NCBI GenBank assembly: GCA_017311185.1
Contig: JAESUZ010000432.1
Location: forward strand, 186,001 to 250,000
Length of the DNA stretch: 64,000 bases
DNA from: Proteles cristata cristata
Taxonomy: Eukaryota > Chordata > Mammalia > Carnivora > Hyaenidae
Direction: 5' to 3'
In this document: piece by piece, positions 21,462-32,067 of the stretch
How the letters are laid out: each line of letters begins with the position of its first letter
Numbering within the stretch: position 1 is the stretch's first letter
The notes under the pieces: model-generated
Database searches by the model: none
The model's input: only the letters and a program-made list of their open reading frames with translations
What the model was told of the DNA's origin: nothing
Program-made: the position numbers and the translations under genes

Positions 21462-21719
21462 AACTTTTAATATTTAATATTTTTTAAATTTTATTTTTAT
21501 TTATTTTTAAGTTTATTTATTTTTGAGAGAGAAAGTGTGTGAGTCGGGAAGGTGCAGAGTAGGGAGGAGACAGAGAATCCCAAGCAGGCTCTGTGCTGCC
21601 AGTGCAGAGCCCAAGGCAGGGCTAGAACTCACAAACCATGAGATCATGACCTGAGCGAAATCAAAAGTTGGACGCTTAACCAACTGAGGCACTCAGGTGC
21701 CCCAACTTTTTATATTTTA
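21462..21719 (-). mobile_element. CAN-SINE
   Basis: Flanked by aacttttaatattta (21462-21476) and the near-copy aactttttatatttta (21704-21719). It ends ACTGAGGCACTCAGGTGCCCC. It sits next to, and in opposite orientation to, the SINE at 21731. Confidence 0.94.
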
Positions 21720-21974
21720 AAATCTAGTTTGGGGGTACCTGGGTGGCTTAGTCGGTTAAGTGTCCGACTTCGGCTCAGGTCATGATCTTGCGGTTTGTGG
21801 GTTTGAGCCCTGCATTGGGCTCTGTGCTGACAGCTATCTCAGAGCCTGGAGCCTGCTTCAGATTCTGTGTCTCCCTCTCTCTCTGACCCTCCCTTGCACA
21901 CGCTGTCTCTCCCTCTCTCTCTCTCTCTCAGAAATAAATAAAACATTAAAAATATAATAATAAAAATCTAGTTT
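21719..21974 (+). mobile_element. CAN-SINE
   Basis: The 12-bp duplication aaaatctagttt lies at 21719-21730 and 21963-21974. Head GGGGTACCTGGGTGGCTTAG, then GACAGCTATCTCAGAGCCTGG. Together with the preceding reverse SINE it forms an inverted pair separated by about 27 bases, able to fold as a long hairpin in RNA. Confidence 0.96.
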
Positions 21975-22129
21975 TTACATCAATAATCTCATTAGTCATG
22001 TCAATAGCCCTATGACAGTCTCATTTTACATATGGGAAAACTTAGACCCAGAGTATTTAGGTCAAGTTCTTATTGTCCATAGCTAACAGATTTACCAGAG
22101 GAAAAACAAATTTTCATGGATTTCATATC

Positions 22130-22280
22130 CAGAGCACAGTATTTTTAATTAAAATTTTTGTTTTAAGATAACTATAAGTTCATATGCAATGTGAGAAATA
22201 ATACAGAAAGATTCTATGTACTCCTTTACTCAGATCCCCCTACACCCTGTTGGTAACATCTTGAAAAATTATATAACAAC
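22130..22280. other. Old L1-like fragment
   Basis: TTTTAAGATAACTATAAGTTC and CCCTACACCCTGTTGGTAAC resemble an old L1 3' sequence in reverse. Low certainty. Confidence 0.35.
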
Positions 22281-22283
22281 TAG

Positions 22284-22360
22284 GACACACACACACACAC
22301 ACATATATGTGTGTGTGTGTGTGTGTGTATTATATATATGTATTATATGTATATATATTA
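22284..22360. repeat. (CA)n-(TG)n inverted dinucleotide repeat with AT-rich flank
   Basis: About ten CA units run directly into ATATAT and then about eleven TG units, so the block is self-complementary. A TATATATGTATTATATGTATA stretch follows. It could extrude a hairpin. Confidence 0.95.
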
Positions 22361-23239
22361 TATATACATTATCAATGTTGAAAGGTGATTTTGTAGTGTT
22401 AATACAATGTAGTTTGCTTTTTTTTTCTCGTCAAATCAAATATGATGATTATAATTGTAGATGGGTTCAGAACTATAACAATATAATGGTTGAAATTACC
22501 TTCTTTCTATCTGAACAAAGGGTATGTAAACTGGTGGAACACTAACAAAACCCAAATTCCTGTCAAGCATATGGAGTTACCAGGAAAATAGTTTTCTTTA
22601 TTTTGATTCTTAAAAATACATTGTGTTGATACATGTCCTTGTTTTACTATGAAAAGTTTGAAACTTTGCTTTTTAAGTATATGTGTTATGTTTTGGTGTC
22701 ATATATGGTCATTGCCAATGTTTTAGTAAAGGAGTTAAGAGAAATGGAAAGAGCCCATCCCTCATTTCTCTAACACACAGTCACTTACTGATCACATTGA
22801 GTCCACTTAACATCAGGTTCTTAAAAAGGAGAAGAAACCAAACCTGTCCAAGAATGAAGTACCCGTCACCAGCTCTCTTAAGTATCCATCTAAGCCTGAA
22901 GGAGGATGCTCTCAGACAAAGGGCTGGGTGCTTCTTGCATGGTGGACGGGAATAACAAAGATGGCACCATTAGACCTTGGTCTTACTAGAGCGGGGTTTT
23001 CCCCAGCAGCAGGTCCAGTGGGGTTTCACACCCACTTAAAGAATCAGGATGTGCACACAGTGGTCCCACTTCATGACCCGAGCTCAGATCACCTTGCTCC
23101 TAAAAACAGAAGCAGGAACCTTTTCCTTCCCAAACCATCTCTCCAAGCTTGTTCTCTCCAAAAGCACTGCTTACTCCTTCTAACTTACTCCAAAGGCACT
23201 TTCATAAGGAGCAGGAGATTAATTCTTGAATACATATTT
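22361..23239. other. Unassigned DNA
   Basis: Frames of 90 and 108 codons (22683-22952, 22928-23251) overlap end to start, but neither shows a domain and I do not call them genes. No repeat is recognised. Confidence 0.5.
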
Positions 23240-23428
23240 AAAGTTATATTTTAGGGGCATCTGGGTGGCTCAGTTGGTTAAGCATCCGACTTTGCCTCAG
23301 GCTGAGCCCCATGTTGGGCTCCATGCTGACAGCTCGCAGCCTGGAACCTGCCTTGGATTCTGTGTCTCCCTCTCTCTCTGCCCTTACCCTACTCATGCTC
23401 TGTCTCTGTCTTTCAAAAATAAATAAAC
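23240..23428 (+). mobile_element. CAN-SINE that hosts the full-length L1 in its tail
   Basis: The SINE starts GGGGCATCTGGGTGGCTCAG at 23254, lacks the stretch between GCCTCAGG and CTGAGCCCC (internal deletion), and reaches its tail CAAAAATAAATAAAC at 23414-23428. L1 5' sequence starts immediately. The SINE's own target duplication appears to be aaagttatatttta at 23240-23253, matched with one mismatch by aaaattatatttta at 30409-30422, on the far side of the L1. The SINE was therefore there first and the L1 split its tail. Confidence 0.75.
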
Positions 23429-24955
23429 AGAGAGCGAGGCAAGATGGCAGAGAAGTAGGGAGCTCCATACATTTCGCCTGCACTCATCTCTCAAGCAGAG
23501 AAGGCCTGAAGCCGTAGGACACTGAGCCACAGGAGTTTGGGAAGAGAAAGAGACAGAGTACACTGGGAAGGAAACCTCATAAGTGCGTGAGTGCGAACTG
23601 GGGAAGATAAAAGCGGGACGGGACCCAGAGATACGGAGGGAGGGCAGGGAACCCGGTTTGCGTGCAGCTGCAGTGAGTGATTAACCAGCGAGTGGTGGTG
23701 AGCTGCCGCGAGTCCAGGGGAAAGGAAAGAAAAGCTGAGATTGCTCATAGAACCATCCCTGGAGAAGAGAAAAAAACCTCAGCTTGGAAAGACAGTGTTT
23801 TTTAGCTCTAGCTGGGGTGCTGACTTTAAGCTAGGTGCCCTGGTCCCAGAAGGCGCCAGGAAAAACTCAACTGCCGTTCGCCCGTCACCACCCGTGGCAG
23901 CGGTGGCCCGGTGAACCAGCAGCAACGCCTGTGGCGGCAGTCCCAGGGCCGGGTGAAGCGGCAGTGGTGCGTGCGACATCGGCCCGCTGAAGCGGCGGTT
24001 GTGGAGACCCGGTGAAGTGGCGCAGGGGCCCAGTGAAGTGGCGGCTGTGTGAAAGAAAGTTGCCTTCTGAAGCGGTTGCGGCGGGGTGAGGCGACGCGGA
24101 CTCTGCGGACCTGAAGTGGCTGCGATCCCCAGACGCACTCGGGTTGTATTGCTGCTTGACCCCGGGGGATCTGAGGCTGTGGCATTTCCCCCACCCTCCA
24201 CTCAACCCCCGGCAACAGGGAAGCAGTGACCAGTGGAACTGTTAATGGCGGTATAACAAAGCCTCTCAGGAGTAATCAGACTAGATAGTTTCTCTAGATA
24301 ACACCACCTTCTTTCTCTCACCTCTCCAACCATATTCCACCCTTTAGCTCTTTGAAAAAAGCTTCTTATCCCTTCTGCCTGTTCATTCTATCTCCAATTT
24401 TGCCTCATCTCCGCCCTATCACCTCTCTTTCTCTAGCTCTTCAACAAGCACTGCATACACCCGGCTATTTAATTGTAGCTGGGAAATCTGGTTATATGCT
24501 TTAAACCGATCTTTGTCTATCAGTTTTCTTCATTCTTCCTTTTCTTTTCTTCTTTTTGACTTTTTATGTATTTTTATTTTCTATCATTCGCCTTCCCTCC
24601 TCCATCTTTTCTCATTACTTTTTAGTTTTCCCTCTTGGTTAGCGTGATTGTTGGATTTGTTTGTACGTTTGTGTCCCTCTGTTCCCTGTGTGTTTGTCTG
24701 TATGTTTTCTTCTCCAGGGCTACCTCAAGAAACAAGCCAAAGTACACATGGTGGAGAGTCCCAAATACCACTATGAGTAGGAAAATAAAATAACCAAGGT
24801 CTCAACAAGAGAGACCAAGAGATACCATTCAAAGAACACTTTCTGAAAGGATAGGCCCTGGACAGTCAAAGAGTCTTCTTGGGTACAGCAGCGCTCACAG
24901 GTGCAGAGAGCATAACAAGTCTTTAAAACTAACAAGAGACAGAAAGCTAACCAAA
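23429..24955 (+). promoter_or_regulatory. L1 5' UTR, CpG-rich internal promoter region
   Basis: The first 800 bases are the most CpG-rich DNA of the window. The motif TGAAG[C/T]GG recurs six times in about 165 bases (starts 23954, 23988, 24013, 24034, 24068, 24112), with a related GTGAACC at 23911. A pyrimidine-rich part (24290-24720) follows before ORF1. L1 5' UTRs carry an internal Pol II promoter and often an antisense promoter (known for human and mouse L1); which sites act here is not visible. Reverse-strand frames of 106-140 codons overlap the CpG-rich part. Confidence 0.6.
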
Positions 24956-25847
24956 ATGACGAAACGAAAGAGCTCTCCTCCAAAGAAATTCCAAGAAGAA
25001 TTGACAGCTAATGAACTGCTCAAAACAGATATAAGCAGCATAACTGAACAAGATTTTAGAACAATAATCATAAAATTAATCGCTGGGCTTGCAAAAAGCA
25101 TAGAGGACATCAAAGAAACTATGGCTACAAACAACATGGAGAACAAAAATAGGCATGATGAATTAAAAATGCGATAAATGAAATACATAATAAACTGGAG
25201 TGTCCAATGCATGGATTGAAGAGGCAGAAAAGAGAATAAGTGATTTAGAAGACACCATTATAGAAAAACAAGAAGCTGACAAAAAAAGAGACAAACTGAT
25301 CCAGGAACATGAAAGAAGATTCGAGAGCTCAGTGATACAGTCAAACACAACAATATCCGTATCATAGGAATCCCAGAAGAGGAAGAGAGAGGGAAAGGTG
25401 CTGAAGGAGTCCTGGAACAAATTATAGCAGAGAACTTCCCCGACCTGGAGAAGGAAGTAAATGTGGAAATACAAGAGGCTCAGAGGACTCCCCTCAGACG
25501 TAACTTGAATCGATCTTCTGCACGACATATCATAGTAAAAATGTCAAAATACAAGGACAAAGAGAGAATTTTGAAAGCAGCTGGGGAGAAAAGGACCCTA
25601 ACATACAAAGGGAAACCTATCAGAGTGGTGACAGACCTATCTACTGAAACGTGGCAGGCCAGAAAAGAATGGCAGGAGATCTTCAATGTGATGAACAGAA
25701 AAAAATATGCAGCCAAGAATCCTCTATCCAGCAAGCCTGTCATTCAAAATAGAAGGAGAGATAAAAGTCTTTCCAAATAAACAAAAATTGAGAGAATTTG
25801 TCACCACTAAGTCAGCCCTACAAGAAATCCTGAGGGTGACTCTCTGA
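24956..25847 (+). pseudogene. L1 ORF1 (RNA-binding chaperone protein), broken
   Basis: The start MTKRKSSPPKKFQEEL at 24956 begins a 73-codon frame. It breaks at about 25165, where the A-run before ATGCGA looks one base short and a TAA follows. The coiled-coil part continues in another frame (DLEDTIIEKQEADKKR, 25250-25300), then the RRM-like part (NIRIIGIPEEEE, 25350-25390) and the C-terminal domain (ARHIIVKMSKYKDKERIL, then KGKPIRVVTDLSTETWQARK, 25520-25670). A further frameshift at the A7 run near 25700 separates the true C-terminus, ending ILRVTL before TGA at 25845-25847. ORF1p trimerises and coats L1 RNA in the cytoplasm (known); this copy cannot encode it. Confidence 0.85.
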
Positions 25848-25889
25848 GGGAAGTATTGCAAGGAACAACGACACCAGAGACACCACCAC

Positions 25890-28800
25890 AAGCATGAACG
25901 CCACAAAGGACACAATCTAAACCCACATATTTCAATAATAACACTGAATGTAAATGGGCTGAATGCTCCAATCAAAGGACATAGGGTAGCACAATGGATA
26001 AAAAAAGCGAAATTCATCTGTATGCTGCCTACAAGAAGCTCATTTTAGACTGGAAGCTACCTTCAGATTAAAAGTAAGGGGATGGAGAAATATATATCAT
26101 GCTACAGAAAATCAAAAGAAAGCCGTAGTAGCTATACTTATATCAGACAAACTGTACTTAAATTAAAGACAATAACAAAAGATGAAGAAGGGCCCTACAT
26201 AATAATTACAGGGTCCATCCATCAGGAAGAATAACAATCATAAATGTCTACACACCTAATATGGAAGCACCTAAATATCTAAAACAATTAATCACAAACA
26301 GAAACAAGCTTATAAATAAAAATGTGCTATAGAAAGGGACTTTAATACTCCATTTACAGCAATGGATAGGTCAACCAGAAAGAAAATCACTAAAGAAATA
26401 ATGGACTTGAAAGATACATTGGACCATATGGATCTGACAAATATATTTAGAACTTTACATTCTGAGGCCAGGGAATTTATTTCTTCTCAAGTGCGTATGA
26501 CACATTCTCCAAGATAGGTCACATACTGGGACAAAAAGCAGCCCTCAATAAATATAAAAGAACTGAGACCATACCATGCACACTGTCAGATCATAATGCT
26601 TTGAAACTTGAAATCAAAGAAGTCTGGAAAACCTCCAAAAACATGAAAGTTAAAGAACACCCTACTAAAGAATGAATGGGCCAATCAGGCAATTAGAGAT
26701 GAAATTAAAAAATATATGGAAACAAACGAAAATGAAAACACAACAATCCAAAATCTATGGGATGCAGCAAAGGCATTCCTAAGAGGAAAGTACATTGCAC
26801 TCCAAGCCTATTTCAAGAAATTAGAGAAAGCACAAGTGCAAAATCTAACAACTCGCCTAAAGGAACTGGAGGCAGAGAAACAAGAGCACCCCAAACCCAG
26901 TAGAAGAAGAGAAATAGTAAAAATCAGAGGAGAAATAAACAACACAGAGACCAAAGAAATAATTGAACAGATCAACGAAACCAAGACTTGGTTCTTTGAA
27001 AAAAATAAACAAAATTGACAAACCTCTAGCCAGGCTTCTCAAGAAGTAAAGAGAGTGCACTCAAAGAGACAAAATCATGAATGAAAATGGACTTATTACA
27101 AGCAACCACTCAGAAATACAAGTGATTATCAGGGAATACTATGAAAAATTATATGCCAACAAATTGGACAATTTAAAAGAAATGGACAAATTCCTAAACA
27201 CACACACAACTACCAAAATTCACACGGGAAGAAATAGAAAATCTGAACAGACCCATAGCTAGTGAAGAAATCGAATCAGTTATCAAAAATCTCCCAACAA
27301 ATAAAAGCCATGGACCTGATGGCTTCCCAGGGGAATTCTACCAGACATTTAAAAGAGAATTAATCCGGGGCGCCTGGGTGGCTTAGTCGGTTAAGTGTCC
27401 GACTTTCGCTCAGGTCATGATCTCGCGGTTTGTGGGTTCGAGCCCCGCATCGGGCTCTGTGCTCACTGCCAGCTCAGAGCCTGGAGCCTGTTTCAATCTG
27501 TGACTCCCTCTCTCTCTGACCCTCCCCTGCTCATGCTGTCTCTCTCTCTGTCTCCTAGAAATAAATAAAACATTAAAAAAAATTAAAAAAAAATAAAACA
27601 GAATTAATCCCAAATCTTCTCAAGTTATTTCAAAAAATAGAAACCCAAGGAAAACTCCCGGACTCATTTTATGAAGCCAGCATCACTCTGATTCCCAAGC
27701 CAGACAGAGATCCAGCAAAAAAGAGAACTACAGGCCAATATCCTTGATGAATACGGATGCAAAAATCCTCAACAAGACTTGCAAATCAAATCCAACAGCA
27801 CATAAAAAGAATTACCCACCAGGATCAAGTGGGATTCATTCCTGGGTTACAGGGCTGGTTCAACATTCGCAAATCAATCAATGTGATACATCACATCAAC
27901 AAAAGTAAAGATAAAAGCCATATGATCTTATCGATAGATGCAGAAAAAGCATTTGACAAAATACAGCATCTCTTCTTAATAAAGACCCTGGAGAAAGTAG
28001 GGATAGAAGGAACTTACTTAAACATCATCAAAGCCATCTATGAGAGGCCTTCAGCTAACATCATCCTCAACGGGGAAAAACGGAGAGCTTTCCCCTGAGA
28101 TCAGGAACACGACAGGGATGTTCACTCTCACCACTGCTGTTTACCATCGTGCTGGAAGTCCTAGCATCAGCCATCAGACAACAAAAGGAAATCAAAGGCA
28201 TCAGAATTGGCAAGGAAGAAGTCAAACTTTCACTCTTCACAGACAACATGATATTCTACATCAAAAACCCGACAGACTCTACCAGAAGCCTACTAGAACT
28301 GATCCAAGAATTCAGCAAAGTTACAGGGTACAAAATCAACATGCAGAAATTGGTTCCATTTTTATACAGCAACAATGAAGCAGCAGAAAGAGAAATCAAG
28401 AAACTGATCCCATTCACAATTGCACAAAAAACCATAAAATACCTAGGAATAAGCCTAACCAAGGATACAAGAGATCTGTATGATGAAAACTATAGAAAAC
28501 TTATGAGGGAAATTGAAGAAGACACAAAGAAATGGAAAAACATTCCATGCTCATGGATTGGAAGAATAAATACAGTTAAAATGTCATTACTACCCAAAGC
28601 AATCTACACATTCAATGCAATCCCAATCAAAATTGCACCAGCATACTTCTCAAAACTAGAACAAACTATCCTATCATTTGTATGGAACCACATAAGATCC
28701 TGAATAGCCAAAGTAATACTAAAGAATAAAACCGAAACGGGAGGTATCACCATCCTAGAATTTAGCCTCTATTGCAAAGCTGTCATCATCAAGATAGTAT

Positions 28801-30054
28801 GGTATTGGCACAAAAACAGACACATAGACTAATGGAATAGAATTAAGAACTCAGAAGTGAACCCAAAATTATACAGCCAATAAATCTTCGACAAAGCAGT
28901 TAAGAGTATCCAATGGAAAAAAGACAACCTCTTTAACAGATGGTGCTGGGAGAACTGGACAGCAACATGCAGAAGAATGAGACTAGATTATTTTCTCACA
29001 CCTACACAAAAGTAAACTCAAAATGGATAAAGGACCTGAACGTGAGACAGGAAACTATCAACACCCTAGAGGAGAAAGCAGGAAACAACTTCCTTGACTT
29101 CCACCGCAGCAATTTCTTACTTGACACATCCCCAAAGGCAAAAGAATCAAGAGCAACAATAAACTGTTGGGACATCATCAAGATTAAAAGCTTTTGCACA
29201 GCAAAGGAAACAACCCAGAAAATTAATAGGCAACCAACGGAATGGGAAAAGATATTTGCAAATCACATATCAGATAAAGAGCTAATTTCCAGAATCTATA
29301 AGGAACTCACCAAACTCCACACCCAAAAAACAAACAACCCAGTGAAGAAATGGGCAGAAGACATGAAGAGACACTTCTCCAAAGAGGACATCGAGATGGC
29401 CAACAGACACATGAAACGATGCTCAACATCCCTCCTCATCAGGAAAATACAAATCAATACCACACTGAGATACCACCTCATGCCAGTCAGAGTGGCTAAA
29501 ATGAGCAAATCAGAGAACTCTAGATGCTGGTGAGGATGTGGAGAAACGGGCATCTTCCTACGCTGCTGTTGGGAATGTAAACTGGCGCAGCCACTCTGGA
29601 AAACAGTGTGGAGTTTCCTCAAAAAATTAACAGTAGAACTCCCCTATGACCCAGCAATAGCACTGCTAGGAATTTACCCAAAGGACATAGGAGTGCTGAT
29701 GCATAGGAGCACATGTACCCCAATGTTCATAGCAGCACTCTCAACAATAGCCAAAATATGGAAAGAGCCTAAGTGTCCATCAATGGATGAATGGGTCAAG
29801 AGATGTGGTTTATCTATACCATGGAATACTACATGGCAATGAGAAAGAAGGAAATCTGGCCATGTGTAGCAACATGGATGGACCTTGAGGGTGTTATGCT
29901 GAGTGAAATAAGTCAGGCAGAGAAGGACAAATATCATATGCTTGCAAGTATAGGAGGATTAGGAGGAACTTTATGGAGGAACAAGGGGAGAAGAAGGGGA
30001 GAAATAGTGGGGGAGAGGGAGAGAAGCAAACCATGTGAGACTCTTGAATACTGA
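25890..30054 (+). pseudogene. L1 ORF2 (endonuclease-reverse transcriptase), broken
   Basis: The endonuclease part (25930-26600) begins TLNVNGLNAPIKGHRVAQW and is full of stops. A 100-codon frame at 26716-27015 covers the region before the reverse transcriptase. RT segments include DQVGFIPG (27820), [13 protein letters not shown] (27930) and the 184-codon frame at 28149-28700. In that frame the catalytic Phe/Tyr-Ala-Asp-Asp box reads FTDN (28236-28247), with the second Asp replaced by Asn. The C-terminal part follows as a 197-codon frame (28940-29530), then a Cys-rich RCCWECK block (about 29558-29580), and ends with MWFIYTMEYYMAMR and SIGGLGGT. A young SINE splits it at 27367-27600. Confidence 0.88.
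27357..27610 (+). mobile_element. Young-type CAN-SINE inside L1 ORF2
   Basis: The duplication gaattaatcc lies at 27357-27366 and 27601-27610. All young-subfamily marks are present, except CTTTCGCTCAGG in place of CTTTCGCTTAGG. It interrupts the RT coding sequence and post-dates the L1. Confidence 0.96.
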
Positions 30055-30174
30055 GAACAAACTGAGGACTGATGGGTGTGGGGGGTGAGGGGGGAGATGG
30101 GCATGGAAGAGGGCACTTGTGGGGATGAACACTGGGTGTTATATGGAAACCAAATTGACAATAAACTATTTGTA

Positions 30175-30408
30175 AAAAAAAAAAAAAAAAAAAAAGAAGG
30201 TGCCTTTTCCTCAGAGGCATCTGAATCAGGACATCTTAATGTGTCCAGAGAAAATGATGAGCCAGCAGTCCAGCAGGCTGTTCCAGGCCACCAAGGGCTC
30301 AAGCGGTCGCTCTGCTCTCATGGCATCCAGCCAGAGTTGTATCAGCCCCACCAGGCCCCCCCAAAATAAATAAATAGATTAATAAAAAACATTAAAAATA
30401 AAGCAAAT
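30175..30408 (+). other. L1 poly(A) plus probable transduced 3' flank
   Basis: A pure A-run ends near 30196. It is followed by 165 bases that are not L1 (GAAGGTGCCTTTTCCTCAGA through CCCACCAGGCCCCCC) and then AAAATAAATAAATAG-type tail sequence. One frame through it reads MMSQQSSRLFQATKGSSGR and LMASSQSCISPTRP, which is coding-like but unrecognised. It could be a fragment of another transcript carried by read-through of the L1 signal. Confidence 0.5.
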
Positions 30409-30444
30409 AAAATTATATTTTATTAAAATGCATTTAATATATTT

Positions 30445-30675
30445 TATTAAATGCTTTTATTTTTAATTTTTAATATTTATTTATTTTTGAGAGACAGTGT
30501 GTGAGCTAAAGACAGAGAGAGAGAGTCACAGAATTCAAAGCAGACTCCAGCCTCTGAGCTGTCAGCATGGAGCCCTACATGGGACTCGAATCCGTGAACA
30601 GAGAGATCATGACCTGAGCTGAAGTCAGCCGCTTAACAGATTGAGCCACCTAGGCACCCCTATTAAATGCTTTTA
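30445..30675 (-). mobile_element. CAN-SINE
   Basis: A perfect 15-bp duplication, tattaaatgctttta, lies at 30445-30459 and 30661-30675. It ends TTGAGCCACCTAGGCACCCC. Confidence 0.97.
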
Positions 30676-31412
30676 AAACATAACTCAAGAGACATTTTTG
30701 TTCAAAGATAGAAACCAAAGTATTTATTAATTCAAATTTTATAACACTAGAAGCTAAAACATTTCAGTTGCTCATTCTTGCTTCCTTATTTATCATAGTA
30801 CCACAGCGTGCAAACAATTTTTCCTTCATGGCCAGAAAATCAGAGTGGGCACTTAAGACGTCTCTGCAGTAGGTGTTACCCATGCATATTTTATGCTTGT
30901 GTTTTACCTCCTACAGACTCATGCAGTGGCCAGGGTTAACCCGGACACTTGCATTGAGTTTCAGAGTTTAAAAAACACTACTTCCTATATTCATTCAAAA
31001 ATCATGTAGCAACTGAATATGCTGATACCGGGGACTAGAGATATAACCTTTACTGACATAGCTTTGCCTTAAAGTGCACGCAGCCCAGTTAGGTGAGCAG
31101 GTCAGGGATGGAGACCAGCTGCAAGAGTCATGAGAAATGCAGGTCGGTGAGAGCAAGTTTATATCTATCTCCCTCGTTGACATAGCTTCAGCCTGTAGCA
31201 TAGTAACTGACATACTTTCCATATTCAGAAAATACTTGCTAGATTGACTGAATGAAGAGATAAATTATAGTCATAATCAGGATTATAGCAGCCTTTATTT
31301 TAATAAGTATTACCTAGATTAGGTCAATAACCCATAAAGCTACATGTGTTGTCTCTTTTGAATATTTTTTCCTTAAAAATAAAAATAAGAATGTACATTA
31401 TGTCTGTGCTCT
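30676..31412. other. Unassigned DNA
   Basis: No gene or repeat family is recognised. The 75-codon reverse frame at 30995-31219 has no motif. Confidence 0.5.
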
Positions 31413-31670
31413 AAAATACATGAGAGTTGGGGCGCCTGGGTGGCTTAGTCGGTTAAGCGTCCGACTTTCGCTTAGGTCATGATCTCGCGGTTCGTGGGTT
31501 CGAGCCCCGCGTCGGGCTCTGGGATGACTGCCAGCTCAGAGCCCGGAGCCTGTTTCAGTCTGTGACTCCCTCTCTCTCTGACCCTCCCCTGTTCACGCTG
31601 TCTCTCTCTCTCTCTCCTAGAAATAAATAAAATATTTAAAAAATAAAATAAAATAAAATACATGAGAGTT
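31413..31670 (+). mobile_element. Young-type CAN-SINE
   Basis: A perfect 16-bp duplication, aaaatacatgagagtt, lies at 31413-31428 and 31655-31670. The head GGGGCGCCTGGGTGGCTTAG and a full B-box are intact. The body has GGGATGACTGCC where its relatives have GTGCTGACTGCC. Confidence 0.97.
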
Positions 31671-31810
31671 AGTTGTAATGATGGAGACACCATACACACA
31701 AATGGACAATGACATGCCATATGTGATCATAGGAAATCTGATCAACAATCTCTGTAGCAAGCAGCCCAGGATGACCAGCACTTGGTCCAGAATTGATAGT
31801 TTTACTTGTT

Positions 31811-31824
31811 TTTTTTTTTTTTTT
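31811..31824 (+). repeat. Poly(T) run
   Basis: A T homopolymer of about 14 or more bases, followed by GCCACTGTTTCC. It could be a reversed A-tail of an unrecognised retrocopy, but nothing recognisable adjoins it. Confidence 0.8.
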
Positions 31825-31952
31825 GCCACTGTTTCCAATTCAGGATCAACCATAGAAAGCTAAAGACACTCCTTAAACCAACTGTTACTTAGATCACTTC
31901 TGTCTCCTCAATGCCAATGACCTCCAATCAGATTATATCAGCCCTCATAAAC

Positions 31953-32067
31953 CTTCTTCTTCTTCTTCTTCTTCTTCTTCTTCTTCTTCTTCTTCTTCGT
32001 CTTCGTCTTCGTCTTCGTCTTCGTCTTCTTTGTCTTCTTCATCTTCTTCTTCGTCTTCATCTTCTTT
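31953..32067 (+). repeat. (TTC)n triplet repeat with TCG interruptions
   Basis: A pure CTT/TTC run of about 15 units (31953-31998) is followed by alternating CTTCGT units (about five) and then mixed TTC/TCG/TCA triplets to 32067. All interruptions keep the three-base phase. The strand opposite is GAA-rich. The 64-codon forward and 63-codon reverse frames across it (Leu/Arg and Lys) are repeat translations, not genes. Confidence 0.97.

Larger units (their letters stand above)
23429..30408 (+). mobile_element. Near full-length LINE-1 with probable 3' transduction
   Basis: The order is 5' UTR (23429-24955), broken ORF1 (24956-25847), broken ORF2 (about 25890-30050), 3' UTR, poly(A) (30175-30196), then about 165 bases of non-L1 sequence and a second A-rich tail. 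The 5' end GAGCGAGGCAAGATGGCAGA fits an L1 start. The likely target duplication is caaaaataaataaa (23414-23427) and caaaataaataaa (30362-30374), both inside SINE tail sequence. A young SINE has inserted into ORF2 (27367-27600). Multiple stops and frameshifts mean no autonomous retrotransposition. Confidence 0.85.

Noticed and set aside
22683..23254. Two overlapping frames of 90 and 108 codons as a small gene
   Set aside because: No conserved motif, no support from neighbours, and translation looks random.
28940..29533. 197-codon frame as a gene
   Set aside because: It is the C-terminal part of a broken L1 ORF2.
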